A stretch of DNA of 64,000 nt, from NCBI GenBank assembly GCA_024220505.1, contig JAKZZE010000013.1, positions 434,001 through 498,000 on the forward strand, written 5' to 3'. The notes under the pieces were generated by a model. The model made no database searches. It was not told the DNA's origin and saw only the letters and a program-made list of their open reading frames with translations. The position numbers and the translations under genes are program-made. This document shows positions 1-12,821 of the stretch, in pieces (the first letter of the stretch is position 1; each line of letters starts with the position of its first letter). Origin of the DNA: Rhizopus arrhizus. Its lineage: Eukaryota > Mucoromycota > Mucoromycetes > Mucorales > Rhizopodaceae.

Positions 1-1133
1 TATTATTTTAGTATTCAACATAAAACAAGGTAACGTATAACAGAAACTATAATTGTTCCTTTTTATTTGTATCTCCCTTGAAAAGTTACACATATGCACC
101 AAGAGCTGGTTTGTTGGATGCGGTATTTAGAACGATTGAAAGCTTAAACAGCTCAAATGTATTTCCGACAAATTCTATTTCGCGTAAAGCATGCCTCCTT
201 GTTTTGCCCCCCCTCCCAGTTGACCTGTTAAGGTTGGTTTATAAATGTTTTGCTCTGTGATTGTATTTTACTATAATGTTAAGGAGAAAAGCTTGGAAAT
301 TTAGTCACAATCTTTGAACATAAATTCCATTTTAAATGTATGCATCATTTTTTTTGTTGAATTATACAAATGGCATATATTGCTCATGCTTAAAAAATAC
401 ATCTGATTAAGCATATAGTATCAATTTTTTAGGCTAGAGATAAAAACATAAACAAAAAGAGTACGATATATAATATGAGCCTCTTTTGGTTAAATAAATA
501 AAATATATGGGATACAAAATCCTCTTTGAATATAATAATAGCTTGATTTCTATGTATCTGAGTAATCCTTTTTTTTCAGTTACATAATCTTAAACCAAAT
601 GTTCTCTGGGTGATTAACATTTGAAGGGAATAGTAATTACGGGAAGGGTATGGAAAAAAGCTCAAAAGAGGAAAATGTTCACGTAATCTTACCAGATGGT
701 TGCAAGATGGCAGTACAAAAGCACAGACAAAGAAAAGGCATTTTGTGATACGTAAGCATGCGTCTTTCAAATGGGTGATCGATAGGACCATAAAACGATT
801 GGCTTTATCTGGGCCATTCATTGTTCCTATTTGTTTGCTTTCGGTTCGGACCTTTTTTTTTTTTTTTTTTTTTTTTTTTGTTGCTGTTGTAATGATCAAA
901 CCTTTTTGTATTGTGTTCCTTTGACTATAGATGATCTATTACTATTTTAATCACTTTAAGGTCCACCCTTTCTATTATCGCTATTAAGCGCCTGATTAAA
1001 TACCATGTCTTGTATAGTTTGTATTATATTGAAAAAAAAAAAAAAAAAAAAGCAATGAAATACATCCCTTGACAAGACGTCTGATTACAACGGAGTATGA
1101 AACAGCATTGCGTGAGATGAGCCACATGAATAA
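1..1133. other. AT-rich intergenic DNA, no gene seen
   Basis: I see no supportable gene. There is a long T tract near 861-880 and an A tract near 1032-1052. Short reading frames here are homopolymer-driven or lack any recognisable motif. Confidence 0.6.
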
Positions 1134-1170
1134 ATGTATTTTTGTCTACTCTTTTCTTTTACTATTTCCA

Positions 1171-1889
1171 TTAAAATGAATTCAATAAATATTAGTACAA
1201 TCAGAAAACCTAGGGAGCATATTTCAGAGAAATACGAAGCCTTCGTTATCGCTTTGCTACGGGCCAAACATACACTTCAGGAGATCGCTGTTAATTTGGG
1301 CCGTTCCAGATCAACGGTTGTTGCGACCATCCGAAAGGTCAAGAAAGGCAGCATCACCATCTAAAATCATTCAGGAAGTCAAAGATGCTTACTAAAAGGA
1401 ATTTAGTGTACCTGAAAATCTTTCTGCGCCGACAACCGATACTCCAAATGGCAGTGCATTGGTCATTATTTTGTGACACTGTGAAGAAGGTTGCTTTTGG
1501 AACTTGTTGAAAAGCAGCGCATCAGGTATGCTTTCATTCTTATCAAACATTGAGGAAACTATTTCTTGAGGTCTGCTATTTTTACAACAAAAGCGTATGG
1601 GTCAAAAAGCTCATGTTTTGGACCATGGAGGGACTGGAAAAAGGTAATCTGGTTAGATGAGTCTCACTTCTGCTTTTTTGGCAATGATGAACTTAGAAGA
1701 GTCCTTCGAATAAAGGGAGAAAGCTTGCTTTTGCAACATATAATCTTCGCAACCAAGTATGTAGTTCATTCTGTAATGGTTTAGAGATGTTTTACTGCTG
1801 AGAGTGTCGGCTTCCTTGCTGCCGTGAATGGCACATTGAATCAAGACAGGTATGTCAACATCTTGAGCTAGCCTATCCATCCTTAGATT

Positions 1890-1921
<32 letters not shown>

Positions 1922-2260
1922 GCGCCTAACAGCTACGTCTTTCAAGAGGATGGTGCCCTTGTCATATGGATCCTATACACAAGGGTGGAAGCGCACAACT
2001 GGTATTGATGGATTTTATATGTGGCCTCCACAAAGCCCTGACCTTCATTCAATTGAGAATATTTGAAGCGATTTGAAACTACAATTGATGAGCTTAGCAC
2101 ATGTGATAATCTGATCCGTGCGTTGAACAAAGAATGGGTCCGTCTACTTACTGAAACTTTAAGAGAATTAGTCGGCAGTATACCAAAAAGTCGCTAGTCT
2201 GTCCTAAGAACACACGGCTACCATATCCGCTATTAAAATAAAAATCTGTTTTACAGTAAT
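1171..2260 (+). pseudogene. Degenerate Tc1/mariner-like transposase
   Basis: Three blocks in order resemble a Tc1/mariner transposase. Block one (1176-1364) is a helix-turn-helix segment with the pattern LQEIAVNLGRSRSTVVATIR. Block two (about 1640-1760) has the DDE-domain signature VIWLDESHFCFFGND, whose Asp would be the first conserved acidic residue. Block three (about 1970-2090) has the EDGA remnant and WPPQSPDLHSIENI, the region leading to the third acidic residue, followed at once by a stop codon. The blocks lie in different frames, separated by stops and by an uninterrupted A tract at about 1889-1920, so the element cannot encode a working enzyme. I could not identify terminal inverted repeats. 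The family assignment is firm; the boundaries are approximate. Confidence 0.8.
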
Positions 2261-2270
2261 ACTTTTGTGT

Positions 2271-3179
2271 CTTTCAAAGCTTTTTCTATGTAGCTTTATT
2301 CCTTACTTCTTATTAACAATTACTTGATTAATGGGATATTGAAAATGAAGTTCAGATGACGTATATTGGAATTTAACAATATTATGTTCAGGCTTTTTGT
2401 CAGAGACTTTACTCTTAAGTGTTGTTCGGCGCAAATTAGGTGCAGTTGTTGACACTATTCAGGTTCTCTTTTATGCTGTCGCTCCATTTGGAAAAAAATC
2501 ATCTTTTAGGAGGCTTTTGATAGTGCTTTCATAGGCCTTGTTGATAAAGTCCAATATCCCATAATACATATAGTCTTATAGACTGATATCTTTGCATCTT
2601 TCGAGTTTAGCTCTTTTTTTTTTTTTGAAACCTTTTTTTTTTCATTATCGGCATATCATTTTTAAAAAATTATCTGGTCTCATTGTAGAAAAAAAAAGCA
2701 TTGTCATGAATATAAAAAAAATTTACTAGTACTTCAAAATAAATATGTATTTAATAATACTTACTTTGCCTGGTTCATTAACTTTGAATTATTATTCAAT
2801 GTTGAAGCCAAAGGTGATCCAGCTGTAACTTCTATTTGGTCTTTGACCATATTCTACAAAAATAATAACTAATAATAAAAAATTATTATTATACGACAAA
2901 GACTTGCTAATAAAAAGTGCAAAGATTACATTTACGGTAAGATGGAGAAGATATAATCAATCAACAAGGTTAAGATTGCGAATGAATCATTGTTTAAAGT
3001 TGTTCAAAATGCCCACCCAAAAATTCTTTAGCTTTAACAGTAAGTCCTTCATTTCATAAACCACTATAATCTTGTCTGCAAGTTGGCGTCGGATTTTCTT
3101 ACTTTAATTTCAAAAGTAGGGTTTTTTTTTAACAGTTATCAGTATGGTGTTCTTCAAGTAGTAATTATGAAGAGGTGAA
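2271..3179. other. Intergenic, no gene seen
   Basis: AT-rich DNA between the transposase relic and the next pseudogene. No frame longer than about 60 codons and no recognisable motif on either strand. Confidence 0.5.
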
Positions 3180-3642
3180 GATCTTCATCAATCAAATACT
3201 TTATTTACTTTTTGTGCTCAGCAGTAGTAGGCTTTTAAAGACCACTGTTCTTCTTGGATTTTTCGTAAGGTGCCTCTCCAGTCTTTTTATAACTTTTCCA
3301 TCATCTTTTAGTAGCACTAAGTATGACTAAAGGCTCCTTTACGAACTTAGTTATACTATCTTTTCCCTTAGAATTTTCGATCGTTCGGTCTATAGACTTT
3401 TCTCTTTGTTGTATATTATCGACTCTGACCTCAAGTTCTCAGTTTTTGGCTGATTAGTTTTCTTTTCTACAACAATTCTCTTAGCAGACTTAAGAGCTAG
3501 ATAAAGTATCTGGCTTGTTATCGCTTCAATAACAACGTTAGAATCTATAATATGAGTTAAGACGTCCTCCATTGGATCATAAATTCGATCTCTATGTTCG
3601 TTGAAAATATTGTCCTGTTCATCTTCGTAAAAAGTTGTTTGC
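3180..3642 (-). pseudogene. Frameshifted remnant of an unknown gene
   Basis: On the minus strand a good acceptor (actatag) near 3642 opens a frame beginning QTTFYEDEQDNIF and running about 85 codons (EDVLTHIIDSNVVIEA and so on) to a stop at 3390. Coding-like sequence continues in a shifted frame, with a Lys-rich tail (SYKKTGEAPYEKSKKNSG) broken by two further stops, to about 3180. Helical, charged composition and continuity across the shift argue for a decayed real gene rather than chance. I do not recognise the family. It lies next to the AT-rich repeat at 3801-3851, so it may be mobile-element cargo, but that is inference. Confidence 0.4.
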
Positions 3643-3800
3643 TATAGTGCAAATCTGAAATAAAAATGATAAGATTCATAAAAGTGGTAACTGCTTCAGG
3701 AACCTGTGGTGACAATTAAGATTGTTCTCGACAATCTGAGTTGGCCTAAACCGACATTTTTAACTCAAAACGGCAATTACTTCAGTGAACAGACACTAAT

Positions 3801-3851
3801 CGACTTTTGTTTTTCGTTAACAGATTTTTATTTTTCGTAAACCGACAAAAG
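3801..3851 (+). repeat. 51-bp dispersed AT-rich repeat, copy A
   Basis: This 51-bp block aligns without gaps to 47150-47200 with 38 of 51 identical positions by eye, ending in the shared string CCGACAAAA. Both copies look internally periodic (about 20-21 bp), with CGAC or CGGC followed by a T run and a GTTAA-like spacer. It could be the subterminal part of a mobile element or a degenerate satellite fragment. Confidence 0.5.
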
Positions 3852-5821
3852 TCATCGTACCGACTGCACAAAAATCAAAAGGAGATTCAAAAGTCAAGAT
3901 GTCCAGTGTTTAGTTCATGTGCAAAGCTTATGATTTAAATCTTACGATCCTAATTTGTGCTATTTATATAATTGAGTATTTTTAAAAGCACAAATCTAAA
4001 TCCTTTTATTTAATAATTCTTGTATTGAAACTGCATATAAAAGATTCAATTCAAATGGCCATTTTAACAAACTTCTGAGTTATAGCAGTTAAAATGTCTA
4101 TTTCAATGTTTAAATTAATCATGGGGTTTATCTTGTGCTTACCTTAGTTTACGCCACAAGCTCATATTACCTGATCATAGCCTATTAGTCTTGTCATCTT
4201 TTAGCATGTAATCTTCTCACCAAGAGTGACCAAGATCATATCGCATACAGATCAGCCTGGAGAAACCAGTTCAAAGCATATACGGGCAGTAGCATACTCT
4301 TTAAAAGGTAGTGAAAATATTTAAATAGTCTTGGTTTATTTTCCCATCAAGCTTTATGTGATCCAGCTCCTGCTTATGTCTACTAAGTTTTTGAATTTGT
4401 TTGCTCTGTAAAAATGGCTATAACTTGAGCACAATTCACTACTTCGTGCAACATGTCCATTTGAATAAATGGCAGTATATCCTCATTTCATATTTGGAAG
4501 AGTTCGTCATTAATTTATTATTACACGCAATATCACGTATGGTATCAGTGTGCTCCTATTGAAATGAAAATGTATGTTTATAATTGCTCAAGCAAAGCTT
4601 TTTACAAAAATAATAACTGCTTATTCTCTCTTTTACATTCCTTTTTGTTTCTCAATGTTTTTAAAACCATTTTATAATGAAATTGAATAAAGATAAATTT
4701 ATAGAAATAAGGTCCAACTATCTGTAAGTTTCGAAGAGGATTAAATTATGGTAAAACAAAATGACGTTTAAAAAACTTACAAAAATCATTTATTCTTTTT
4801 TTCTCTATTCACTTTAAACGTCAACTGTGATCAATTCCTTTTTGAATCTTTAAAAAATACAACATTTCCCGAATGATAGCTGAATATTAAAGACATAAAA
4901 AATCTGTCGAAAGTAAGTGTTTCTTTGAATATCCTAAAGTACTCGCAGCTGATCCATTCATGGAATGAAGAGGGCCTTTCATTGGAACAAGAAATATTGC
5001 ACACATGTTAAAATGATGATTTTAAAAAATATATAACAGGTTATAAAATAAGAGCATAGGCATAAAGAGAAAGTAAAATCACTGCCCTCTAGGAATATCT
5101 TATTTGATACTGGCAAAGTAAATTTGAAAGTTTCACAAGTACGAGAATGAACTAATTTTCCATCTCGGACATTTATGATTTGTATGATGAGGGGGGATTT
5201 TTTTTAAAAGAAAAAATCATTTGAATACAAGAGTCGCAGAACGAAACCTTTTTGCTTCACAAATAAACATAGTACAAGCTCTTTTTCTTTTACTAAATCA
5301 CAGGCCATCATCCCATTCATCCACTTTTTCCCTGAACCTAAGATTCAATACATTCTTTTGGAAAAAAAGAAGGGATACATGCTTTATCATCAGTTTCGAC
5401 TTGACTAAATTTTTTCCATTTGAGCACTGACGTGTGTTTTCTACGCTTACAGTCAACTAAAACGTAAGACATTTAAAGAAATCAGTCTGAATAAAGATTA
5501 GCAGCAACAAAACTTTGGATAGTATAGTATAAAATTGGATGCCATAGCATATACAAATCCATGATCAAATGTGATCTTGGGGAGTGTAAAGTGTGCCAAA
5601 TTGCATCTGGATCAAAAAACATAAAGTCTATTTTTGCCTAGACTGTAAAACCAGCCCAATTGCGTTTTCATACTCAGAATTGAAGAATTTCACGAGTTTC
5701 AATTTTCTCAATTTATATCAATTTCCACATGCTACTGCCTTTCGGCTTCGTTCCATTCTTCTCATCGAATTGATCTCATGGAGAGATATATTTGTTTTTA
5801 TTTTACAAGATATGTCTGTAT
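3852..5821. other. Intergenic, no gene seen
   Basis: Two kilobases of AT-rich DNA with only short frames, none with a motif, signal peptide or splice context I can support. It is the 3' flank of the Zn2Cys6 factor gene. Confidence 0.5.
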
Positions 5822-7926
5822 TTACAGTTTTTTAATGATTTTGTTGTCAATTAAATATGTTTCTAACAAATCTTTCAAATGTGTATAATACGGCGCAGTA
5901 TAGGCTGAATTAGAATGAATATTGATATTATAATTGGTATCTTCAGTAAACGTACTTTCACAACTGCTATCTGTAACATGACTATTAATACTACTGTTAC
6001 TGCTTCCGACACTATAGTTGCTACACGAACTGGTACTGCAGCAACGCAAATTACTGCCATATTGATCTGAAGAAGAAGTGTGAGTTTTGATGAGCATACT
6101 AGAATTTTTATGATATATTCCAAATTGAAGTTGATTCTGAATAATTTTTGAAAGTACAATGGTGTTAGCTCTTGCCGTTTCTCGAATGAGGTTGTCAGAA
6201 GATTGAGATAACAGGTGCAAGACATCCAGGGTGGTTGATAGCCACTGCATGTCAAACATACAAGGTGCGACGTCCTCCAACAGAGCATATATCTTGGTCG
6301 CTGCATCTGCGCATATTGAAGTGATCATCAGGGCCCGCTCACCATCCATGCGGTATATGTAGGCAGACAGACGCACCTTTTGAGGTGACTGCATCACTTT
6401 GGACTGCAAATTAAGCCAGTAGACATAGTACACTAAATTAGCCCGCAGGGCAAAAGGACGAAGGGTACATTGACGGATAACCTTGGGGTCCATGTATTCA
6501 AACGGACCCTTTCCAATTCGCAGCCCGGATGGTAGCATTTCCCAAAATTGCAAGAGAACTTCCTCGAGCTTTTGAATCGATGCAGATGAAATGTTATCGA
6601 GCATGCCACCAAAGAAACCAAGAAGAACCGATTCATCATCGGCTCCGTAGCGGGAGATGGACATGATTCGGATCAAGAACAGAAAGCAGCTGATGGATTC
6701 CCGGATGTTTTGATCTGCTAGTTCGCATGGGAGAGGCTGTGGAAAGAGGAAGACGTGAGCGATGGTATGAGCGTAACCTGTGGGAGTGTCCTGGTTCTTT
6801 AAGAACATGAATTCAGTGTATCGTGCGATATAAAACACACGGGTCCGTATTTGCTCTTGCACCTCATCTTCGTGACACTTTGGTATTATCGGTTTCACCT
6901 GATTGATCATCTGCCAGCAGAGACTCGAGCTGGTTCGTGCTTCTTTTCCCTTAAAGGCAAACAAGTTGCCCAGTGAAATCAAGTGTAAGGCACAACATCT
7001 CTCCGGTGTCGGTTCCTCATCTTCAAACAGATCATCTTGAAGCTTTTTCCTTGCAGCTATTCGACAAGCATCAGCTAGCTGTGCTCGAGTGTATGAAAAG
7101 CCAGAGAGGTCAGCATGATTACAAGGTGAATAGGCTGCCATGAAGGCAACCGCGTTGGCTAAAAGCGAATCCAGCTCGCCGCAAAGCTTTGGTAAATAGA
7201 TTGGTATTGGAAGGATAGGCAAGAGATAGCCAAAACAGGAAAAATAATTTTGAATCATTTTAAGTTTGAAATAGTGAAATTGTTGATAAAAGTGGTTGGT
7301 GGGTATAAGAGGAGAACCGGCTCGCTCTCGACTCATTGAGAGAAATAGCGTTTTGAATACACGTTCAATATTCATGAGTGGATAAGTTACGTCCATCGTT
7401 CGTCTTCCACCTCTGTCTGAAATAGTTGGGATCGGCGTTCCTGCTGCACGGAAAAAGGACAAGCCTTCGTTGACAAACGTTTCCAGATCAGATAGGGATT
7501 TGACTGTTGTTTCTACCTGAATCCCTTTTTGGCCTCTAGATATCGTCAAGCGCCATGGTTTGTGTTTGCAGTCGGGCCCTTCGCAGACCGAACAGTGAAA
7601 TTCTTTCTTTAGTTGTAAAAGTTGTAAGCGTAACTCCTCTGTTTGCTGTTCTAAAGCTCCTATTACGTTCAACAATTCGTTTTGCCTTGCGGTTGAGACA
7701 ATTTGTTTTAGTTTGGGTGGTTTCTCTGTGAATTTAAATACGCATTCTGCATTTATTCTCTGACACCGCTCACATTTAGAATTAGTATCGTCTGAATTGC
7801 ATTTTCGTCGATGTTTTCTACAATTCTCGCCTAAACCAAATAAGCGTTAAAATTCAGGATTACAAAAGCAGCAAATAATAAAAACACACAAGGCTTATTT
7901 CTTTTTGGTTTGTCTAATTCCTCCAT
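5822..7926 (-). CDS. Zn(2)-Cys(6) fungal transcription factor
   Basis: Nuclear DNA-binding regulator of the Gal4-type class. Two exons, 7926-7890 and 7830-5822, joined over a 59-nt intron, give 681 aa. The join creates the first zinc cysteine (T from exon 1 plus GC from exon 2). The cluster is C13-x2-C16-x6-C23-x8-C32-x2-C35-x6-C42, beginning CENCRKHRRKC, and is canonical. A short leucine-rich coiled coil follows (about 60-80), then a long helical middle region typical of the fungal-specific transcription factor domain (about 180-560). The C-terminus is Ser/Asn-rich and probably disordered. The intron donor is GTGTGT, weaker than its neighbours. An exon that starts at an internal ATG would lose the zinc cluster, so the upstream ATG is preferred. 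Target genes cannot be told from sequence. Confidence 0.88.
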
Positions 7927-9658
7927 TCTATAAAAATTGTAAGAAAAAAAAAAAAAAAAAGGCAAAACAAAACAAAAGCCTGGTTTATTTAGTTGAAATT
8001 TTAGGTTTTTTTTTATGTAGCCGAATCCGAGTTAAGTAATACATTGCGCATTTCGTTGTCAGTTTAACAAAGTGAAGAGTTCATATGAGTTTTAATTTTT
8101 TTTTTTTTTTCTTATAAACATTACTAAATGATTTTTTTTTTTTTTAGTTATCAGATAAAGTGCATTCTATATAATTAATTTATACTTTGACTAATAGAAA
8201 ATATCAAATTTAGAAAGTAGAATGCTCTTTTTCATAATAAGCATTGCTAATAAAGAATGTCAGACATCGACAGTGTAACTTGAATGCACATGATGCTTTT
8301 ATTTACATACAAGAGAAGTTTAATACCTCTTTTGGTAAGTATGTAATACGAATTGGGCCAAAGCTTGAAGTGAAAGTAATTAAATTTGTTTGCAATCAGA
8401 AGGGAGTAAACACATTTGCACCTTCCTTTTTTTTTAATAAGGTGATGTATGATGGGATGTATTGTAAAAATACAGAAGTCATTCATCTTATTTCTATCAA
8501 AATCCTTTAGATTCTGCAATAATATGTGAATTTATACCAAGTCACATAAGTAAGGATAAGATGAAAATAATTAATGAGAAATAATAAAATTAGTATTGAA
8601 TTATATTGCGACTTTCTAAACAAATGAATGTCATGCAGAGAATACAAATGATACTTATTCAAAGATACAATCTGCTGAAATACACAAATTATGAACCAAA
8701 ATAAAGTTATGCTGGCACCATTTTCTGACACCAATCGCATTCATTGTGAAATCGTAAAGAGGTTGCTTGGAGTCTAGTTGAATTAACAAAACCTGCGGAA
8801 AGTCATATTTTTGAGGGTCGGGGACATGTTGAGAAATTGTTAGGTTACAATAGGAAACCAGACTGAATTTTAAATGAGCAAAGAATACAACCTTCAATAG
8901 CCAACCAAGGCTTCATGTATTCTCTGTGGCCATCATTCACATACATCATGAACTGTGATATTTGGGATTGAGCGCTATGCTTTGAGGGGCAAAGGGCATG
9001 TTTAAAACGATAAATGGTGTAGAGAGACCTGGTCTTTAGATGTGTGTAACCTAATCGAGCCCTTTGAAATGTGCACAGTGCGTGTTTGTTGTGAAAAATG
9101 GGTTTAAAGAGCTTTGGTCAGTCTTTGTCCTCTTCTACATGATTTATCCAATCCAGTTGTCCATTGGATCAAAAATTTGCTTTGAAAGTTCAACTAAAGT
9201 TGTGCATGTGTGTTTCTTGTTATCACCAGCCCAATCTATAGACATCCAAAGGCATCCCTTATTTTGACCTTGTCATTCTTCCCAACAAGAGATTTAGAAA
9301 ATATTTAAAAGTAGGGAGAAAGTTTAAGATTTAATACTATTAATACAAGACATATAATTTATTACAGTTCAAGAAAGGAGGTTAAGAAATAAAGTTTGAA
9401 AAGGGTAAAGTGCTATTTGAATATGAATGTAGATGTAAAGAATGATTTTTAAAAAAGGTTTAAAAAATAATACATGTTTATTTAAATGCGTTTTTAATAA
9501 TGATTAGATATTAAATATTATAAAAAAAAAAGAAAGAGATAAAATCTAATGGAGAAAGAGAGAGAAAGAGAGAGGGAGAGGGAGAGGGAGAGAGAGAGAG
9601 AGAGAGGTGTTGCTATGATATATAGTATAGATACATGTAATTTATGAATGATAATGAC
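7927..9658. other. Intergenic; (GA)n microsatellite, no confident gene
   Basis: This 1.7 kb holds poly-T/A tracts near 7945-7962 and 8096-8145 and a GA/GGGA microsatellite at about 9550-9606. Both strands of 8240-9290 carry coding-looking fragments up to 90 codons, but none has a family signature, and they overlap one another on opposite strands. They may be decayed mobile-element coding sequence. Confidence 0.5.
9550..9606 (+). repeat. GA-rich microsatellite
   Basis: Imperfect (GA)n tract with interspersed GGGA and GAAA units, about 55 bp, lying just beyond the 3' end of the MedA-like gene. Confidence 0.9.
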
Positions 9659-11055
9659 TTATTCATTTAAATTATTATGATTGTCATCTGTAATGATACT
9701 CATCGTTGTACTATAACTTGCCGTAAATCTACTCACAATCTTATCAAGTCCTTCACTTATCTTACTCCACTTGAACACTTTAAGATTCTTTTCGATATTT
9801 CTAGGCTTTGGTTTTGGATAACTCATGATTTGCTTATAAAATTCTGCAGTATCTTGTTTATGTTTTGAGATTGTTTCAGGCACAAGTCCTTCAAGGTTAC
9901 GTCGTACACGATTTCTTTCTTCAGTCGTAAAGACAACACCGATCACGAATTGCAAGAGACCTACATAATCCACAGAGGTAATATAGTAATCCTGCCGTGA
10001 TTCCCAATAGATGCAAGAGGTAATAAAGTCTGGAGGATCTTGAGGGTGTTTAGGTCGGTAAATGTTGAATTGAGCAGTGACAGAGTTTGTGCCTTTTTGC
10101 TTTCGCCAGAATTGAACAAGTCTTCTCTGATCTTTCTTTTCTTGTTCTGTCCAGTCAATCGTCATCTCTGTCAGGTCACCTTGAATCGTGAGTGTGGCAT
10201 GACTGAGTACATTGGCGAATGGATCAAGGGATAAATCAGGGGGTGGATCGATACCGGATGTGATTGGGATTGGTTCAGAAAACTGAGGTTGAATAGGTTG
10301 AAGTGGATACAATGGATGAGCGGATACCATACTAGAACGAAAGTTATTGGGTAATAAAGGCACTGTGAGATTTTGTTGAGGATGATTAGAAGTGAATGAA
10401 TCGGGTGGTCTGTAATTTGGATAATTTTGTAATGAATCAATTTCTCTTTGTGATAATCCAATAAGAGGTAAATGATGATAATAATAATGTGGTAAATAAG
10501 TTGAATGTCGTTGATCTAATTATAAAAACAATAAGAGATAACTGAAATAGAAAGTTCAGTTTTACTAAAATACCTGCAATTCTGGTCCTTTTCATATTGT
10601 TGTCAAGATCATCATTTAAAGTTATTCTTTTATTCTTGTAAGTAAAATAACCAGCAAACCAACTGTCCATGACATCGATATCATCTTCAGTTCCTTCACG
10701 TATGATGATGAGATAAATAGGTACTTTTTCTGTACTTGTTGAGCTTTGAATTGGAATATGAGAGTGAAATGAGATAGTTTGATGATTTATTGTGAAATGA
10801 GTAGGAAGAATGCAAGAACCAAATGTTATTCTGATTAAAGCACTATTAAAATTATTTAATGTTGTATGAATCATGAATACATCACCCGATTGTCCTTGTT
10901 TTGGATTAAAATCAATGATATGTGGTGCTTGATATAGACTAGTAGGTTGACTGTGTGGTAACCATTCTTGATATCTTTCATTTCCAAAATCTATTTAAAA
11001 AAAATAAAGTTAAAATTCTGTCATTGTCTTTATTATTTTGTTTACTTTGTGTCAT
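9659..11055 (-). CDS. MedA/medusa-like developmental regulator (DUF7082)
   Basis: Three exons, 11055-11046 (only 10 nt), 10990-10574 and 10515-9659, give 427 aa; introns are 55 and 58 nt and phases close. Residues about 255-415 carry the conserved domain of Aspergillus MedA and relatives: CIYWESRQDYYITSVDYVGL, then ERNRVRRNLEGLVPETISKH, then IMSYPKPKPRNIEKNLKVF, and a final SRFTASYSTT. MedA-type proteins are transcriptional regulators of conidiation, adherence and morphogenesis in ascomycetes; the role in this fungus is inferred. The region before the domain is Pro/Gln/Tyr-rich and low in complexity. The 10-nt first exon is a prediction resting on splice-site quality (GTAAAC donor, TAACTTTA branch-like motif, TAAATAG acceptor). 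Without it the first in-frame ATG would be at 10874. Confidence 0.85.
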
Positions 11056-11137
11056 GAATAATTAAAAAATGAAAGAGAGAGAGAGAAAAAAAGAAAAACT
11101 TTTTTTTTTTTGGGTGATTTTCGATCTGTCAAAATAG

Positions 11138-11174
<37 letters not shown>

Positions 11175-11223
11175 TTAGCTTTTTTTCTAAAAAAATAACT
11201 ACGGGAAAAGAGTAAAGAAAAGG

Positions 11224-11254
<31 letters not shown>

Positions 11255-12821
11255 ATTAAAAAAAAAATAGCAAATCTTTAATGAAACAATTCATATTCTC
11301 TTTTTCTTTTTATTATAAAATCCAATTCATTTTTCTTTTAAAAAACAAAGAAAAAAAAAAGAGAGAGAGAAAATACGGATCAAACAAGAGAACAATAGAA
11401 AAAAAAAAAGGGGGGGAGGGTTAGTTTAATAATAAAATAATAAAAGAAAAAGAGATAAAAAGATTTGCTATTTTTCTCCATTTTAATAATTCGTATCCGA
11501 TACCATAACGTTAAACGCATGGTCGTACACGGTTCAATATGCGGAATAGGTAACTTACTTTATGTAAAAAGAAATATAAAAAAAAAAAAGAATAAAAAAA
11601 GAAAAAAAAAAGAAAAGAAATGCAGCCAACAAAAGATGACAGGTAATTGAATATGTTTTCATTTAATTACAGCCATAAATAAATGTAAAACACACTCAAT
11701 GAGATACTTGCTTTTGTGTTTTTTTGAAACCTTTCCCTTGTCTGAGATACATTTTTGTCCTTGTGTATGTGATATCATCGTTATTACTGTAACGAATTTA
11801 CTATTGAAACAATCGCTGTGGCTTATGTCACTTGTTTTCATTTTTTATTATTTGTGAATTCACTGTATGTGTGTGTGTGTTTTTTATTTTTTTTTTAATC
11901 TTATTTAACCGACAGTGAAAGCTATTTGTTTTAGTGATGCAGACTAACATAAATTCACTAGATATTGTCTTAGCAGTGCTGATAAACACATCTTGACTAC
12001 CTCAAGATTCTTCCTCTCTTTGATAATAAATCAATGTTTTCTCCTTTAGAAAATGTATTGCCTGAGTAGATTGAAATGATGTTTTTCAAGATTAAAAAAT
12101 AAAGGAGAGAAATTAGATGAAGCCAATGAAGTAGTGAATGCACTTTTTTGATTGAATACAGTTTTATCAATTAAAAATCTAAAGCAGTTCAATAATTACA
12201 ATCATTCAGGAACATACACATTTTGGATAAATCGATTTTTATCAGACAAAATAGCCTATGCATCAATGCATCTTGTAACTGTACGGCGGTAAACATTACG
12301 GTCGACGATAATAATTATTCAGTGTATTTATAAAGACAATATGTTACCTGAGAAGAGATGTGCTGATTTGAGTATGCTCCCCTCCTGAAACAAATGCTAG
12401 GAAACCCTAAACAACACCGCGATATCATGCGAGATTATGTAATAAAATGCTTGGTACAAATACAAGATCGTAAATTCTTTTTTTGTATTTGCATCGCAAG
12501 TCTATTTATTCTTTTGCTGTATGAGCCAGCCTCAGTGAAATAAATCTTATCAAAATGACCATTTGAAATCACAGTGGTTCCATAAAAGTAATAAAATTGC
12601 CCGATAGACAAGCTCTTATTTGCAGCAAAAGAACAAACCTGAATACATAGAGTCTTTGGATGTATCTTTTTTTTTTTAAAAAAAAAAAAGTAGCAATTGA
12701 TGCCGAATGTCAGAGAGATTTTATTCTGTACAAAAAAAAAATCTACGTTCCACATCAAATATGAGTACATTTTTGAATTTTTTTCCCCTCTCTTCTTCTT
12801 TCTTTTTTTATGCCTTTTATT
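11056..12821. other. Homopolymer-rich divergent intergenic region
   Basis: Between the divergent MedA-like and P5B-ATPase genes. Very long A tracts occur at about 11141-11172 and 11227-11252, with further A/T and GA runs to 11620. Frames in this stretch are Lys/Phe homopolymer artefacts. Presumably it contains both promoters and the 5' leader of the MedA-like mRNA, but I cannot place a core promoter. Confidence 0.55.

Noticed and set aside
576..924. Opposed frames with Lys or Phe runs
   Set aside because: They are translations of a T tract and are mutually antisense.
5875..6306. 143-codon minus-strand frame
   Set aside because: Out-of-frame shadow inside the Zn2Cys6 gene.
8240..9290. Several 60-90 codon frames on both strands
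   Set aside because: They overlap on opposite strands and have no motif; at most decayed mobile-element DNA.
11100..11640. Lys-rich small frames and a possible structured RNA
   Set aside because: The sequence is dominated by A and GA runs; no stem structure or conserved coding signal.
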